DNA from: Vesta saturnalis
Lineage: Eukaryota; Arthropoda; Insecta; Coleoptera; Lampyridae
DNA length: 64,000 nucleotides
Direction: 5' to 3'
NCBI GenBank assembly: GCA_036346205.1
Contig: JARFJB010001172.1
Span: 773,501-837,500 of the forward strand
Shown: piece by piece, positions 20,693 to 30,228 of the stretch
How positions within the stretch are numbered: position 1 is the stretch's first letter
Layout: each line of letters starts with the position of its first letter
Position numbers and translations under genes: made by a program
Notes under the pieces: generated by a model
Database searches by the model: none
Seen by the model: only the letters and a program-made list of their open reading frames with translations
Told to the model about the DNA's origin: nothing

Positions 20693-21416
20693 TTCGATTA
20701 CGCGTTTAATGCATACGAATTTTTTTACTTACACGAGTCTTATTCTAATTGTTTAGCTGTAAAACAACTAAGCTTAATATTTACACAAGATATTAACACT
20801 ACTGTGCCGGCATTAAATAACTATTTTAATTACTTAGAACGAAATAAACTAACGTTTAGAATTTACTCTATTAATTCCCGTCTTAAAAGGAACTGATAAC
20901 TAATACGTGCCAATTCTCGCGTTTGATTGCAATGCGTTATCAGGTGTTCCACCCTCCTGGGACTAGTTATTTCAGAATTATCAGGAGCGGGATAACTAGC
21001 TCGTTACTAATGACAGGAATGGTTTTCTTACACGAGTTCAATGAAAAAGTATTGTTAGACCAAAACTAACGTGTCGCGAAATTATGATAATTGCGATCGG
21101 TTTTTATTTACGTTTAAGGCGATTAAATATGTAAAGTACGGACAGGAACGCGTAACGTTTTGTTTTTATGTAACTGGGTGATCTCTTCCGAAGCGCCTTC
21201 TGGAATTAGCGTTATCTGCGGTTGCAGGCACTTCTGGTTTATTTATATTGCCTTGTGTGAGGCGTGGTTGTGTAATGTTGTATAATAGATATTTAGGTAA
21301 AGGGCCATTTATAAGAATCTGGGACTAACCAGTACCGTGCTGTATAAATTGATCCTCCGGAGGCTGGTAGAATTAAGCCGACGACCATTCTTCCCAGCGG
21401 AGTAAGTGAAAGAAGA
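20693..21416. other. Non-coding sequence, nothing recognised
   Basis: Moderately AT-rich sequence without ORF or repeat that I can support. Confidence 0.4.
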
Positions 21417-21860
21417 GTCCGGGCGTCAAAGCCCGTCGTAAAACCGTCCGATTTGTGTATTTTGTAATAATTGTTTGTGATGACTCCGGGATCTAAGCCC
21501 GTCGTAACATCGGCTGATTTGTGTATGGTGTAGTATTTGTTTAATGTGCAATAAAACTCACGTGCTTTTAACCTCAGAACGCATCAATTAGCAGCTTGAT
21601 TATATGGGGCTCATTTGCAGGCGATGGTGGCGAAGTGACCCGACAAAAGATACACGACGGTTCAGGACGAACGAATGCGGCAATCGACAGGTCGGTGGTG
21701 TACACAACGAGAATAGCAGCAGGCGTGCGGCCTGGGTGTCTCTTCGGTAGCGCGTCGCGGTTTTTTGTAGAGAATCTGCGGAGGGTGGATCTAGCTTCCG
21801 TGCAGGGGTCCTCCGGTTGTGATTGGCGGATGCTACTCTGACGTAGAAACAATCGATGTT
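21417..21860 (+). repeat. Two-copy 65-bp tandem repeat and possible LTR-like end
   Basis: Units 21417-21482 and 21483-21545 share GTCCGGG/CTCCGGG, AAGCCCGTCGTAA, CCGATTTGTGTAT/CTGATTTGTGTAT and GTTTGT. A poly(A) signal in GCAATAAAACTCACG follows at ~21549, then a GC-rich stretch with TGGGGCTCATTTG at ~21605 that vaguely recalls a primer-binding site. The overlapping opposite open frames at 21574-21852 lack family resemblance. A decayed LTR is one reading; I cannot confirm it. Confidence 0.4.
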
Positions 21861-21894
21861 TTTTTTTAATTCTACGTCGGAGGGGATTGTAAAA

Positions 21895-21995
21895 TTAACT
21901 ATTTGTTGTTATAATATATATAATAATTTTTAATTACATATTTACCTTTGAACTTATTCGTTCATAACAAAAACTTATAATAATTTAATATTAGT
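21895..21995 (+). repeat. SINE body fragment
   Basis: TAATAATTTTTAATTACATA...TTTGAACTTATTCGTTCATAACAAAAACTTATAATAA matches the 3' body of the SINE copies at 8090-8220 and 41110-41195. The tRNA-like head is absent. Confidence 0.65.
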
Positions 21996-22129
21996 CATGT
22001 TGCTTTGGTATGTGTGAATCCTTGCGATATTGCAGGCTCACATTCCATTAATATAAGTAATTTGACTGTAATCTCATTATATTTAGAATTTACATCAGTT
22101 CTACGTACATAAAGACAAAATTTGCATCG

Positions 22130-22260
22130 ATTGGGGCTTGAACCTTGGTGGCGCAGTTGGTAGCGCGGTACTCTACCAAAGTACAGGTCGTAGGTTCGAA
22201 TCCTACTCGAGGTAAACTTTTTATTTATGTATTTAATAAAATTAATAATAATTTTTAACT
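22130..22260 (+). repeat. SINE copy with intact tRNA-like head
   Basis: Bases 22142-22214 fold as a complete cloverleaf: acceptor ACCTTGG/TCGAGGT, D stem GCGC/GCGC, anticodon stem GTACT/AGTAC, T arm GTAGG/CCTAC, discriminator A. The A box (TGGCGCAGTTGGTAGCGC) and B box (GGTTCGAATCC) are good pol III promoter elements. The anticodon would be ACC (Gly), a species hardly used in eukaryotes. The downstream AT-rich body (AAACTTTTTATTTATGTATT) and the upstream ATTGGGG motif are shared with 41110-41290. I therefore call it a SINE, not a tRNA gene. Confidence 0.7.
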
Positions 22261-22365
22261 ATTTGTTGGTTTCTGCGAAATTTGATTAGCACGGGATAAT
22301 TAGCATATAATTAATAATAGGAAAATTTTGTAACGGATGCTGAGTCTACACCACAAAACACGAAC

Positions 22366-22488
22366 ATGGAAGATAATCAAAATAATCTTGCATATATGAC
22401 TCCTGAAATACGTGAAGTTGCCAAAAATACGGTCACATCAAAGTTTTTCACTGGGCGCATACTGTGTTTGGCACAGCTTGTGTGATAC
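22366..22488 (+). other. Short ORF of unknown nature
   Basis: The frame starts MEDNQNNLAYMTPEIREVAK and stops at ~22488 (40 codons). The first part looks protein-like and faintly resembles the start of Crypton/DUF3504-type recombinases. There is no supporting continuation. Confidence 0.2.
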
Positions 22489-22559
22489 GCATGTCATAAT
22501 TCCGGATCAAGCTTTGTCAACCTAAAAATTTTCGTATAACGTTCCGTGTATTAATGGCC

Positions 22560-22907
22560 GTAATGACTTCGGAGATGGTGTTTTCCATTTTCGGCTATTG
22601 CACTTTCGGCCAACTTTGGGATTTTACCTGCTTTTATCCACTTTCGACCATTAAACAAATGTTAAGAATTTTGTTTCATAAAAACTTCCACATTCGGCCA
22701 TCCATTACTTTGTTTAATCATACAATATAACCCCTAATATGCATTCCGGACTAGTGTCGGAAATTTTCTATTAATAGGGATTTAAGCTCAATGTGCACAT
22801 CTTACCGTAATTAACAGATTACTTGAGAGATTGCAAAGCATCCACTATAAAAGTGCGTTTTTACATCCACTCGTATTCAGTAGTGTTATTCGCTTCCTGC
22901 TGTACAT
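22560..22907. other. Non-coding stretch with repeated TTTCGGCCA-type motif
   Basis: Short motifs TTTTCGGCTATT, CTTTCGGCCAAC, CTTTCGACCATT and CATTCGGCCATCC recur between 22585 and 22705 at ~30-60-bp spacing, a degenerate minisatellite. There is no ORF. Confidence 0.4.
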
Positions 22908-23127
22908 TTGGTGACGATTCACTACAAAATGGAATGTATTCTGTCCAAAAAATCGAAGCCAGTTCTGCTTTACGAGGGTTATACGTATAATTTGCGAAAC
23001 TTTAACAAGAACAAAACCAAAAGTTGGGCGTGTGTGAATAGAAATTATGGTGCCTTCTCTGGAGATGGCACGTTTAAGTATTGCCCCTTGCTTTTCGACC
23101 AACTTTACACCGTTCGTATGGGTATAG
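22908..23127 (+). pseudogene. FLYWCH-MULE fragment with internal deletion
   Basis: The frame encodes the end of a FLYWCH zinc-finger domain (YEGYTYNLRNFNKN, then SWACVNR) joined within a few residues to the start of a MULE transposase core (GDGTFKYCPLLFDQLYTV). In the better copy at 28650-30048 these two parts are ~110 codons apart, so this copy has lost the region between. It is cut on the right by a mariner element. Confidence 0.65.
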
Positions 23128-24240
23128 GGAGTACTTTAAAAAGTAACAGGTGGGCCAACACGAGCGTAACTTTTAAATTTCCCGGCAGTTTTTTTAAATT
23201 TAATATGCTGCACTCAAATTACCTTAAATGTCAAATAGACACATCCCGATTATTAGAAATGGAGCGTTATACAATTCAACAACGCTTTTTAACTATGAAA
23301 ACTTACTTCAAATATGGGGAAAGTTTTGCGGAAACAGTTCACAGATTACGCGCAATTTTCGGGTGAGAAAACGCACCAAATTATTCATCAGTTCAGTTGT
23401 AGTTAAAAAAACACCGATTCGTCGTCGGCCGACGATCTATTGAAAATATTGCCTCAGTGACTGGAAGTGTTGGTGAGAATCCAAAAACCTCCACTCGCCG
23501 GCGTTCACAATAGTTGGGAATTTCAACAACCACTTTACTTCGAATTTTGAAAAAAGATCCTCATTTTAATTCTTATAAGGTCTAGCTAACTCAAGAAATT
23601 AAGGCAGCAAATCATTCGTAGCGGCGTGTATTCGTCAATTGCGTATTACAAGAAGTGGACGTTGATTTTTGGAAGAAAATCATGTCTAGTGATGAAGCGC
23701 ACTTTCACGTAGACAGGTATATGAACACACAGAACTGTTGCATCTGGACTACTGAGAATCTTCGGCTAGTTGAGAAAAAAAATGTACCCACAAAAAGTCA
23801 CTATTTGGTGTAGATTTTAAGCTGGAGCAGTGATTGGGCCATATTTCTTTCAGAACGAAGCCGGCAATGCAGTTACTGTGAATGGCGAACGTTATCGAAA
23901 CATGATAAGAGAGTTTCTTTGGGCTGCATTGGTCGGTATGGATCTGGACAGCATGTGGTTCCAGCAGGACGGAGCAACCTGTCACACTGTTAAGAAACAA
24001 TCCAGTTGTTGCAAGAAAGATTTCCGGGCCGTATTATCTCACGCAATGGCAACCAGAGTTGGCCACCAAGATCGTGTGATCTCACGCACGCGACTGTTGG
24101 TTGTGGTCTTTTGTGAAGTCTCACGCATATTCCGATAATCCGACAACAATAAATGATCTTAAAGATGGAATTCGATGCGTCATTGGAGAAATTGATCAGA
24201 CAAGTTTTCCTATATAAGTTTAGGTGGCATCGCAAGCTAC
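23128..24240 (+). pseudogene. Mariner-like element with broken transposase
   Basis: The N-terminal helix-turn-helix starts at 23261 (MERYTIQQRFLTMKTYFKYG, then ESFAETVHRLRAIFG). Further frames give the linker and the first catalytic block (VDFWKK...SSDEAHFH-like, ~23660-23710), then IGPYFFQNEAGNAVTVNGER and MWFQQDGATCHT (23830-23990). A last decayed part to ~24215 contains a NPTTINDLKDGIR-like stretch. At least five frameshifts or stops break it. The exact ends are uncertain. Confidence 0.75.
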
Positions 24241-24431
24241 CGACATCCTCAGATTCATAGTTAAAATGTATTTAAAAATGAAATATCTCTATAATGTAGG
24301 TCTCTTATATTTTACACTTTCTTACAGTTACATTATTATACTACAACGAAAAAGGACTAAAAGTATTGTTCACACAAGCTTAAATTACCTATTACACCAC
24401 CGCACTATTTTCAGTCGAAATCTAACCAGAT

Positions 24432-24702
24432 TGAAGAATAGCACATTTTTTTTTATATTGTCAAGAAGGTAAATATTAATTTAACCTACTTTTGATGTTT
24501 TCAATCTGATTGAAACCTCAAAGAGTAAGTTTATTTTTGAAATCCTAACAAACAATATTCTGTGATAATCGTGGATCAATAAAACTTCATTTAATAAATC
24601 TATCTCGTGTCGTCAATTTGGTCGATATAATTTCGAAACATTCCTCCAGGGAAATTGGGTTCAAAAAATGGTAATTTATTATACAAGACGATAAAAGAAT
24701 CG
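24432..24702 (+). repeat. Dispersed ~275-bp repeat, copy 2
   Basis: Same sequence and orientation as 10694-10972, including GGATCAATAAAACTTCATTTAATAA and CCAGGGAAATTGGGTT. The flanks differ, so it is an interspersed repeat and not a segmental duplication. Confidence 0.7.
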
Positions 24703-24989
24703 AGTAGGTGGGAGACATGTGTACCCTAGGCCAGCCGGAGAAGTTACCATGGGCTCCTTAACATTGGGTTTCCGATTTTCTGAGCACGGTAAGGGCTGCC
24801 CGTCACCTTTTTCCTTATTCTTAATCACTTCTCATCCTTATTCTTCCTTCCCGCCCTCACTGTCTTCCTACTGGACTGAAAGTTCTAAATTAAAAATTGT
24901 AAAGAGATGGCTATGATTTCTAGGGTAATAAATACCTGACGTAAAATCTGGTCCTGTTCGGATCTCCAGGAGAGCAGGACCCAAGCGAC

Positions 24990-26060
24990 TGCGGTCATCA
25001 AAAGTACTCACTTTCTGATCCATTATTGCAACATCAGCGGTATTAAGTTTAATCTTAATGCTGTTCACCAACATCTTGAATAATTGCAACCTGACATTTT
25101 GTTCCTATCTGAAACACAAGTCTCATCTGAAAGCTCTGGTTCACCCGACCTGCAATTCCCCCAATACAATCTTCGCTTTAACTTTCGACACAAAGGAGGC
25201 GTATGTGCCTACCTCAAGGACAACATTGCTTGCAAAAGGATTTCTTCCTTGGAGAATAAAACTTTCGATATGGTTTGGTTTAAATATTCTGGTCCTAAAT
25301 ATATGAAATTCTACTGTTCCATTTATAGGTCTCCTAATGACGTTAACTTTCAAGACTTCTTCGATTACCTTAGTTTGAAAGTTTACTACCTTCTGTCTCA
25401 GTTTCTATCTTGAGATATCTCAATTCTGGGAGATTTCAATGTATATAACTCTAATTGGCTTCACATTGCATCTACTACTTATCCTGCTAGTCATGGTGTA
25501 GAAATATTTGCTATTTCATGTGATCGCGCACAAATGATTTCTGAATCTACAAGAATCCCTGATAACCCCAACCATACTCCACATCTTCTAGATCTCTTGC
25601 TTATGTCAAATCCACTTCTTTACAAAACTTCAGTTCTTTCCCTTCTAGGTCTATCAAACCAGTGTCTAATAGAAATAACTTCTACTGTCTCTAATTCCTC
25701 TGTTGTTCGCAACAACTGAAAGAACCATGTGGTGTTTTAAGTCAGTTAAATAGAGTGATTTACGGGAGTTCTTTGCAAACTTCCCATGCCGTGAATATTA
25801 TTTTAAGTCGTCCTCTTCTTCCGACATTGCTCTTTCAGTATCTGATGTCATCCTCATGAGCATGGAGTTATACATTCTCAAAAAACAAAATGGTATAGGT
25901 CATTCACGTTCCGAACCCAGATCAATAAGGCTTGTGCTGATGCAATATCTTTGAAAAATAAATCTTATGTTAAATGGAAATCTAACGAAACGGTCGAGTC
26001 ATGCAGACTGTGTTGGTGCTAGATATACCTACAATAACAGCCATTACCCTGTCATTAAAG
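24990..26060 (+). pseudogene. Non-LTR retrotransposon endonuclease relic
   Basis: 25084-25413 encodes part of an apurinic-like endonuclease (MQPDILFLSETQVS, then GGVCAYLKDNIACKR, IYRSPND). A following frame reads LGDFN-like sequence and HLLDLLLMSNPLLYKTSVLS, then WCFKSVK...REFFANFP and ALSVSDVILMSMELYI up to ~25870. The motif order fits the EN-to-linker part of CR1/Jockey-type ORF2. The RT domain is absent. Many stops and frameshifts are present. Confidence 0.7.
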
Positions 26061-26204
26061 GAAAGTTGCATACAGCCCTAAAATAATAAGCTTTACTTAC
26101 CAACCTACATATACACATTTAGGTATAGAAATTTATGCAATCGACTTTTTTTCACTAACGCTAAATCGACTTATTAGCTCATTTTACGTGTTGTGCATTT
26201 ATGC

Positions 26205-26300
26205 AAGCGTGGATGCGTGCGTGCGGGTGTGTGTGTGTGGGTGCGTGCGTCTGTGCGTGCGCGCCTGCGTGCGTGCGTGCATGTGTTTGTGTGTGTTAGT
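26205..26300 (+). repeat. GTGC-rich simple repeat
   Basis: Imperfect (GTGC)n/(GT)n mixture resembling the tract at 15730-15860. Confidence 0.9.
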
Positions 26301-26345
26301 ATCCACGTAATTTCAGAACGATAACACGTACATATTTCAAATTTC

Positions 26346-26745
26346 GCACTTAAGTGACCTAAAGGTAGATCTGTTGAATCTTGCCAAGCAACATAAAGAT
26401 GAAAAATGCTACGTGGTTGATAATATTATTTTAAAACATGGCCATTCTGTTCTCAGACTACCTCCATACCATTGTCAGTTCAATGCCTTTGAAAACATTT
26501 GGGGCAATTGCAAATAATTTTATGATAAAAAACATTGGCAGAGATGGATATTCCGATGATGCAAATGTGGGCGGAGCCTTTGAAACACTCTGATGCCGAT
26601 ATTTGGAAAAAACAATTTTGCATGTTCAAAAACTTATGGGTGGTCACGTGAAAAACTGTTAGATGTAATGGTGGAATCATTGATAATTTCTGTCGATGGG
26701 AGTAATACAGAAGGCAGTGATTGGAATTATGATGACAGTGATTAG
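26346..26745 (+). pseudogene. Diverged IS630/DDE_3-type transposase C-terminal relic
   Basis: GHSVLRLPPYHCQFNAFENIWGNCK is the third catalytic block of an IS630-like (DDE_3, PF13358-type) transposase. The same motif occurs at 27754-28140 and 39239-39442, but this copy is more diverged and holds several stops. It ends with an acidic tail NYDDSD, as the others do. Confidence 0.7.
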
Positions 26746-26883
26746 GGAATCTGTTAAATCTTTTGTGCTAAACATTTTTTTTTGAAAGACAAAGAACTGT
26801 AAAATTTCAGTTTTTGAATTTTGTGAAGTAAAATTCATCTTTTTTTGTGTAAAATTGAAATTTAAAACTCTGTTCGAAACCAA

Positions 26884-27676
26884 AAAAGCCTTCGAATTTC
26901 AATTTTCTTAACTGGAATTATTTTTTTTATAGTTAAAAGTTACAAAAATAGCTGAAAATAATAATTGTCATTTTGTAAAAAAAATATAATTTAAAATTCA
27001 AGCGGCTTGTTGAAGATTTCGAATTAAGGAATAAATCGTAAGCAATTAGATAGGAGAACGATTTTATATAAATAAGCGTTATTTATAATAAAATACTTAT
27101 CTTTTTATTGGTGCCTCATTTTACCTATTTAACGCACGCCTTAGCGTGTTTAAATCGAACTTTTAAAAACACGCGTTTTTAAAGTTACCATGGCAACATC
27201 AACAACTCAAGAAACGTGAAGTCTAAATGACAATTTTTTGATTATTGATCTGACAGGAGTACCCTGTAACGTCAAATAAATTATTACTAACAAATTCAAA
27301 ACCTTTATTTAAACATTATTTAACACTTTTAATTTTATAAATGAAAATAGAAAGTACAGTTAGTATTGTTAGATATATTAATGTTTATTTACATATTTTA
27401 CATTATTAGTCCTTATTTCCATTTTTTGCAGTACTAATACTATGATTTCAAGGTGCACCAATAAAAAAAAAATAGCATAAAGTATTCGCGGATAACTGGT
27501 CTTTAAAACACTTACTCTATTTCGAGCACTCCGGTTGCGCCGTCGTGCTCGAAAAATCGCGCGTGTTTTAAAAACGTTTTTATCCACTTATACTTTAATA
27601 CACTATTTAGGGTTTTTTAATGGTGTATGTTAAATTATACAATCTAAACGTTTCGATAACACTTACAGTTATCTTC
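26884..27676. repeat. AT-rich non-coding region with weak inverted repeats
   Basis: ATACTTATCTTTTTATTGGTGC at ~27093 is mirrored in inverted, diverged form at ~27445-27485. TTCGAGCAC / GTGCTCGAA form a 9-bp stem at ~27518-27551. A MITE is plausible. No gene is seen (27378-27587 is not credible). Confidence 0.4.
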
Positions 27677-28178
27677 CTCACTTTTTAAAAACCGAATTAT
27701 TACAAGTAATTGCCGAGTACGTATAAAGTATTATAATATTATTAAATCACTTTATGTATAATTGTAGAAACAAACCACCAAAACTATTTGTTGCGGATCA
27801 GCTGGCTGAAAAGTATGGTCATAGAGTACTGCGACTTCCTCCCTATTATTGCATGTTTAACCCGATTGAATATACAGGGGGAATCACAAAATCATATTAT
27901 AATAAACACATAGGTAGGGATGGAAAATCAGTTGAAAATTGCTTAAATATGTGGCAAAGAAGCATTAGCGCAAGTGATACCAGAAATGTGGGACAACTCG
28001 ATCCAACATACTGAACGTCTTGTTCAGAAATGGTGGGATCGTGACATAAGGTTCGATCATGGTGATATTGCACCTATAATAATTCGTATAAATCAAAATG
28101 AATCAGATAGCGATTACGAAGATATTAGTGATTAACTAATTGAACATCGTGTGAATTATTTCTTTTCATCGGCTGGTC
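27677..28178 (+). pseudogene. IS630/DDE_3-type transposase C-terminal part, copy 1
   Basis: Starts within FLKTELLQVIAEY, then a probable ~47-bp intron (GTATAA...TTGTAG, ~27723-27769), then PPKLFVADQLAEKYGHRVLR, LPPYYCMFNPIE, and in a shifted frame WQ-ALAQV...MWDNSIQHTERLVQKWWD and an acidic end SDSDYEDISD stopping at ~28135. The N-terminal half with the first two acidic residues is missing. Homology to copy 2 (minus strand) ends at ~28178, where a MULE inserted. One frameshift lies in the ITKSYYNKHIGRDGKS region. Confidence 0.75.
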
Positions 28179-28336
28179 ATTCTAATCGGCGGTGGTAATT
28201 TCGACGCATTTTTAATATTTTTGCCTGGGTAACGAAAAGGGTCTGTTAATCCTATAGGTAATCTCGACGCACCACCCTACAGGTACCTGATTCCACAAAA
28301 TAAATAAAACTAAATAAATTTGAAAATTTTCTATTA

Positions 28337-28629
28337 TCCAACAAATATTAACAATTAACATGTAATTTATAATTAATTACAGACTTAAAATATTTTCGGA
28401 ATTACTTACCTAAGTGAAATTAGGAAAAATTTATCTTCCAACAAATACTAACAATTAACATGTAATTTATAATTAATTACACACTTAAAATATGACTGCA
28501 ATTCGTGTGCGCCCCAATCATTCTCAGTTTGTTTAACAAATACTAACAATTAACATGTAATTTATAATTAATTACACACTTAAAATATGACTGCAATTCG
28601 TGTGCGCCCCAATCATTCTCAGTTTGTTT
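28337..28629 (+). repeat. 95-bp tandem repeat in the MULE 5' part
   Basis: Units 28440-28534 and 28535-28629 are nearly identical (AACAAATACTAACAATTAAC...AATCATTCTCAGTTTGTTT). A diverged third unit precedes at ~28337. Confidence 0.85.
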
Positions 28630-28649
28630 TTAAACCTCTAAGGTCATAA

Positions 28650-30048
28650 GTGGTGAAAAATGTCTGACCTCGTTAATCAAAAGTATACGTGGGAATGATT
28701 TACTTCTAGAAAATTTTACATTTTCTAAGGATAGAAATTTGAAAGGTGGAGAAGTTTCATGGAGGTGTATCCAGAGAAATCTAAAGTGCAAAGCGAAAGT
28801 AGTGACCAATGGTTCTGACCTTACGATAGTTAGAAGTGACAATACATAATCATGTGGCAAATGACAAGAAGGTAAACCGACAAATTATTTCCAATACGTG
28901 TAAACGAAAAGCGGAAGAAGATATATCGGAAAAACCCTCTAACATAATTAGAAAAGAACTTGGTTCTAATTTACCAGCGTCAATTACAACTACTGATGTC
29001 GATTATATCAGAAAAAATATTTACAACTGTCGTCGCAAACTACTACCAGGACCATTACCTAGAAATATCAACGAAGTCCATAATGCAGTCCAAACTTATT
29101 GCAATACATTTAGAACGAGTAAGGGCGAACAATTTTTGTTTATAAATAATATCGAATTCAATATTATAGTGTTTACCTGTGAAACGAATATTCGTACTTT
29201 ATCAAAAATGAATATTTTTTTATATGGACGGCACATTCTCATACTGTACTAAGTTTTTCTATCAGCTATTTACAATCCATGGATATCATAAGGGACACTA
29301 TATTCCCTTTCTGTACTGTTTATTACCCGATAAAACCAGTGATACATATTCCAATCTTTTTTCTTTACTAAAATGTAAAATTTTCGAAAAATATAACATT
29401 TCTTTTACTCCGCATAAAGTTTTTGTAGATTTCGAAAAAGCACTGACTTATGTTTGGCCCAACGCAGAAACCAATGGATGTCGGTTTCATTTACACCAAG
29501 CTTGGTATCGAAAAATTAACTCTCTTGGATTGAGTTTAGAATATTCTAGTAATTCTGAAGTTGGGAAATGGCTGAAACACACATTTGGATTAACGTATTT
29601 AAACCCAGATGATGTGGAAGATTGCTTTGTTTTTGATTTGATGTCATGCAAACCACACCATATTCTTTTAGACAAATACGCTGATTATTTGTTAGAAATA
29701 TATATAAAAGAAAATGCCACTTGTCCTCCGCGAATGTGGGCAGAAAAAAGTGCATCCATAAGTCATAAATCATACTACAAATGCATGCGAATCTTTCCAT
29801 TCAAGTTTAAATTCGTCCTTCTATTCTACGCATCCTTCCATATATGTTTTTATCGAAAACTTAAAGAATTTCAGGTCGATTGTTATGTCAAAATGCAAAG
29901 TATTCATTTGCCAATGAAAATAAAAGACAAAACGGTTAAAGCCAAATTATTATCTTTAGAAAAACTTGTAAAGCAATTTGAATCTGGGCAAATGTTCCGC
30001 TTAGACTATATAAAATGTGTATCTCATTTATCTGTCAATATTGTGTAA
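28650..30048 (+). pseudogene. FLYWCH-MULE transposase, frameshifted
   Basis: 28700-28850 reads a FLYWCH zinc-finger domain (NFTFSKDRNLKGGEVSWRC, CKAKVVTNGSD, HNHVANDKK). 28836-29215 gives the linker up to KGEQFLFINN and the VFTCETN strand. 29224-30048 (274 codons) is the MULE transposase core: DGTFSYCTKFFYQLFTIHG, then VFVDFEKAL and NGCRFHLHQAW, with D, D and downstream acidic candidates for the DDE triad. Breaks occur at ~28845 and ~29215. The last frame is long and clean, so decay is recent or partial. The normal role is cut-and-paste transposition. Confidence 0.8.
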
Positions 30049-30228
30049 AATTTTTGTACAAAAATGTTTTCGAATTGAAGTGCAATAAATATTTAAAACT
30101 ATGTTATTGTTTAATTTTATTTGCGTCGAAAATACCTAAAGGATTTAGCCGATCCTTCAATCTTTGGGTCGAGAATACCTGCCGTCTTAAATAATTTAAT
30201 CCTTTTGTTCGTCGAAATTACCTCCATT

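Larger units (their letters stand above)
28179..30228 (+). mobile_element. MULE (Phantom/FLYWCH type) inserted in DDE_3 copy 1
   Basis: The ends share GGTAATTTCGACG (~28194 on +, reversed at ~30210-30222), with further GGTAATCTCGACG / GGTATTCTCGAC-type subterminal repeats. The flanks CATTCTAAT (left) and CATTCTAGA (right) match at seven of nine positions, consistent with a 9-bp MULE TSD. The sequence right of it resumes as the 3' flank of the DDE_3 element. Confidence 0.65.

Noticed and set aside
21574..21852. Two overlapping opposite-strand frames of 81 and 92 codons
   Set aside because: A local GC-richer patch lengthens random frames; no family motif in either.
22142..22214. Functional tRNA-Gly(ACC) gene
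   Set aside because: It folds perfectly, but the anticodon is not normally used in eukaryotes and the flanks are shared with other copies, so a SINE is more likely.
28630..28860. Minus-strand 76-codon frame
   Set aside because: Antisense of the FLYWCH-MULE coding sequence.
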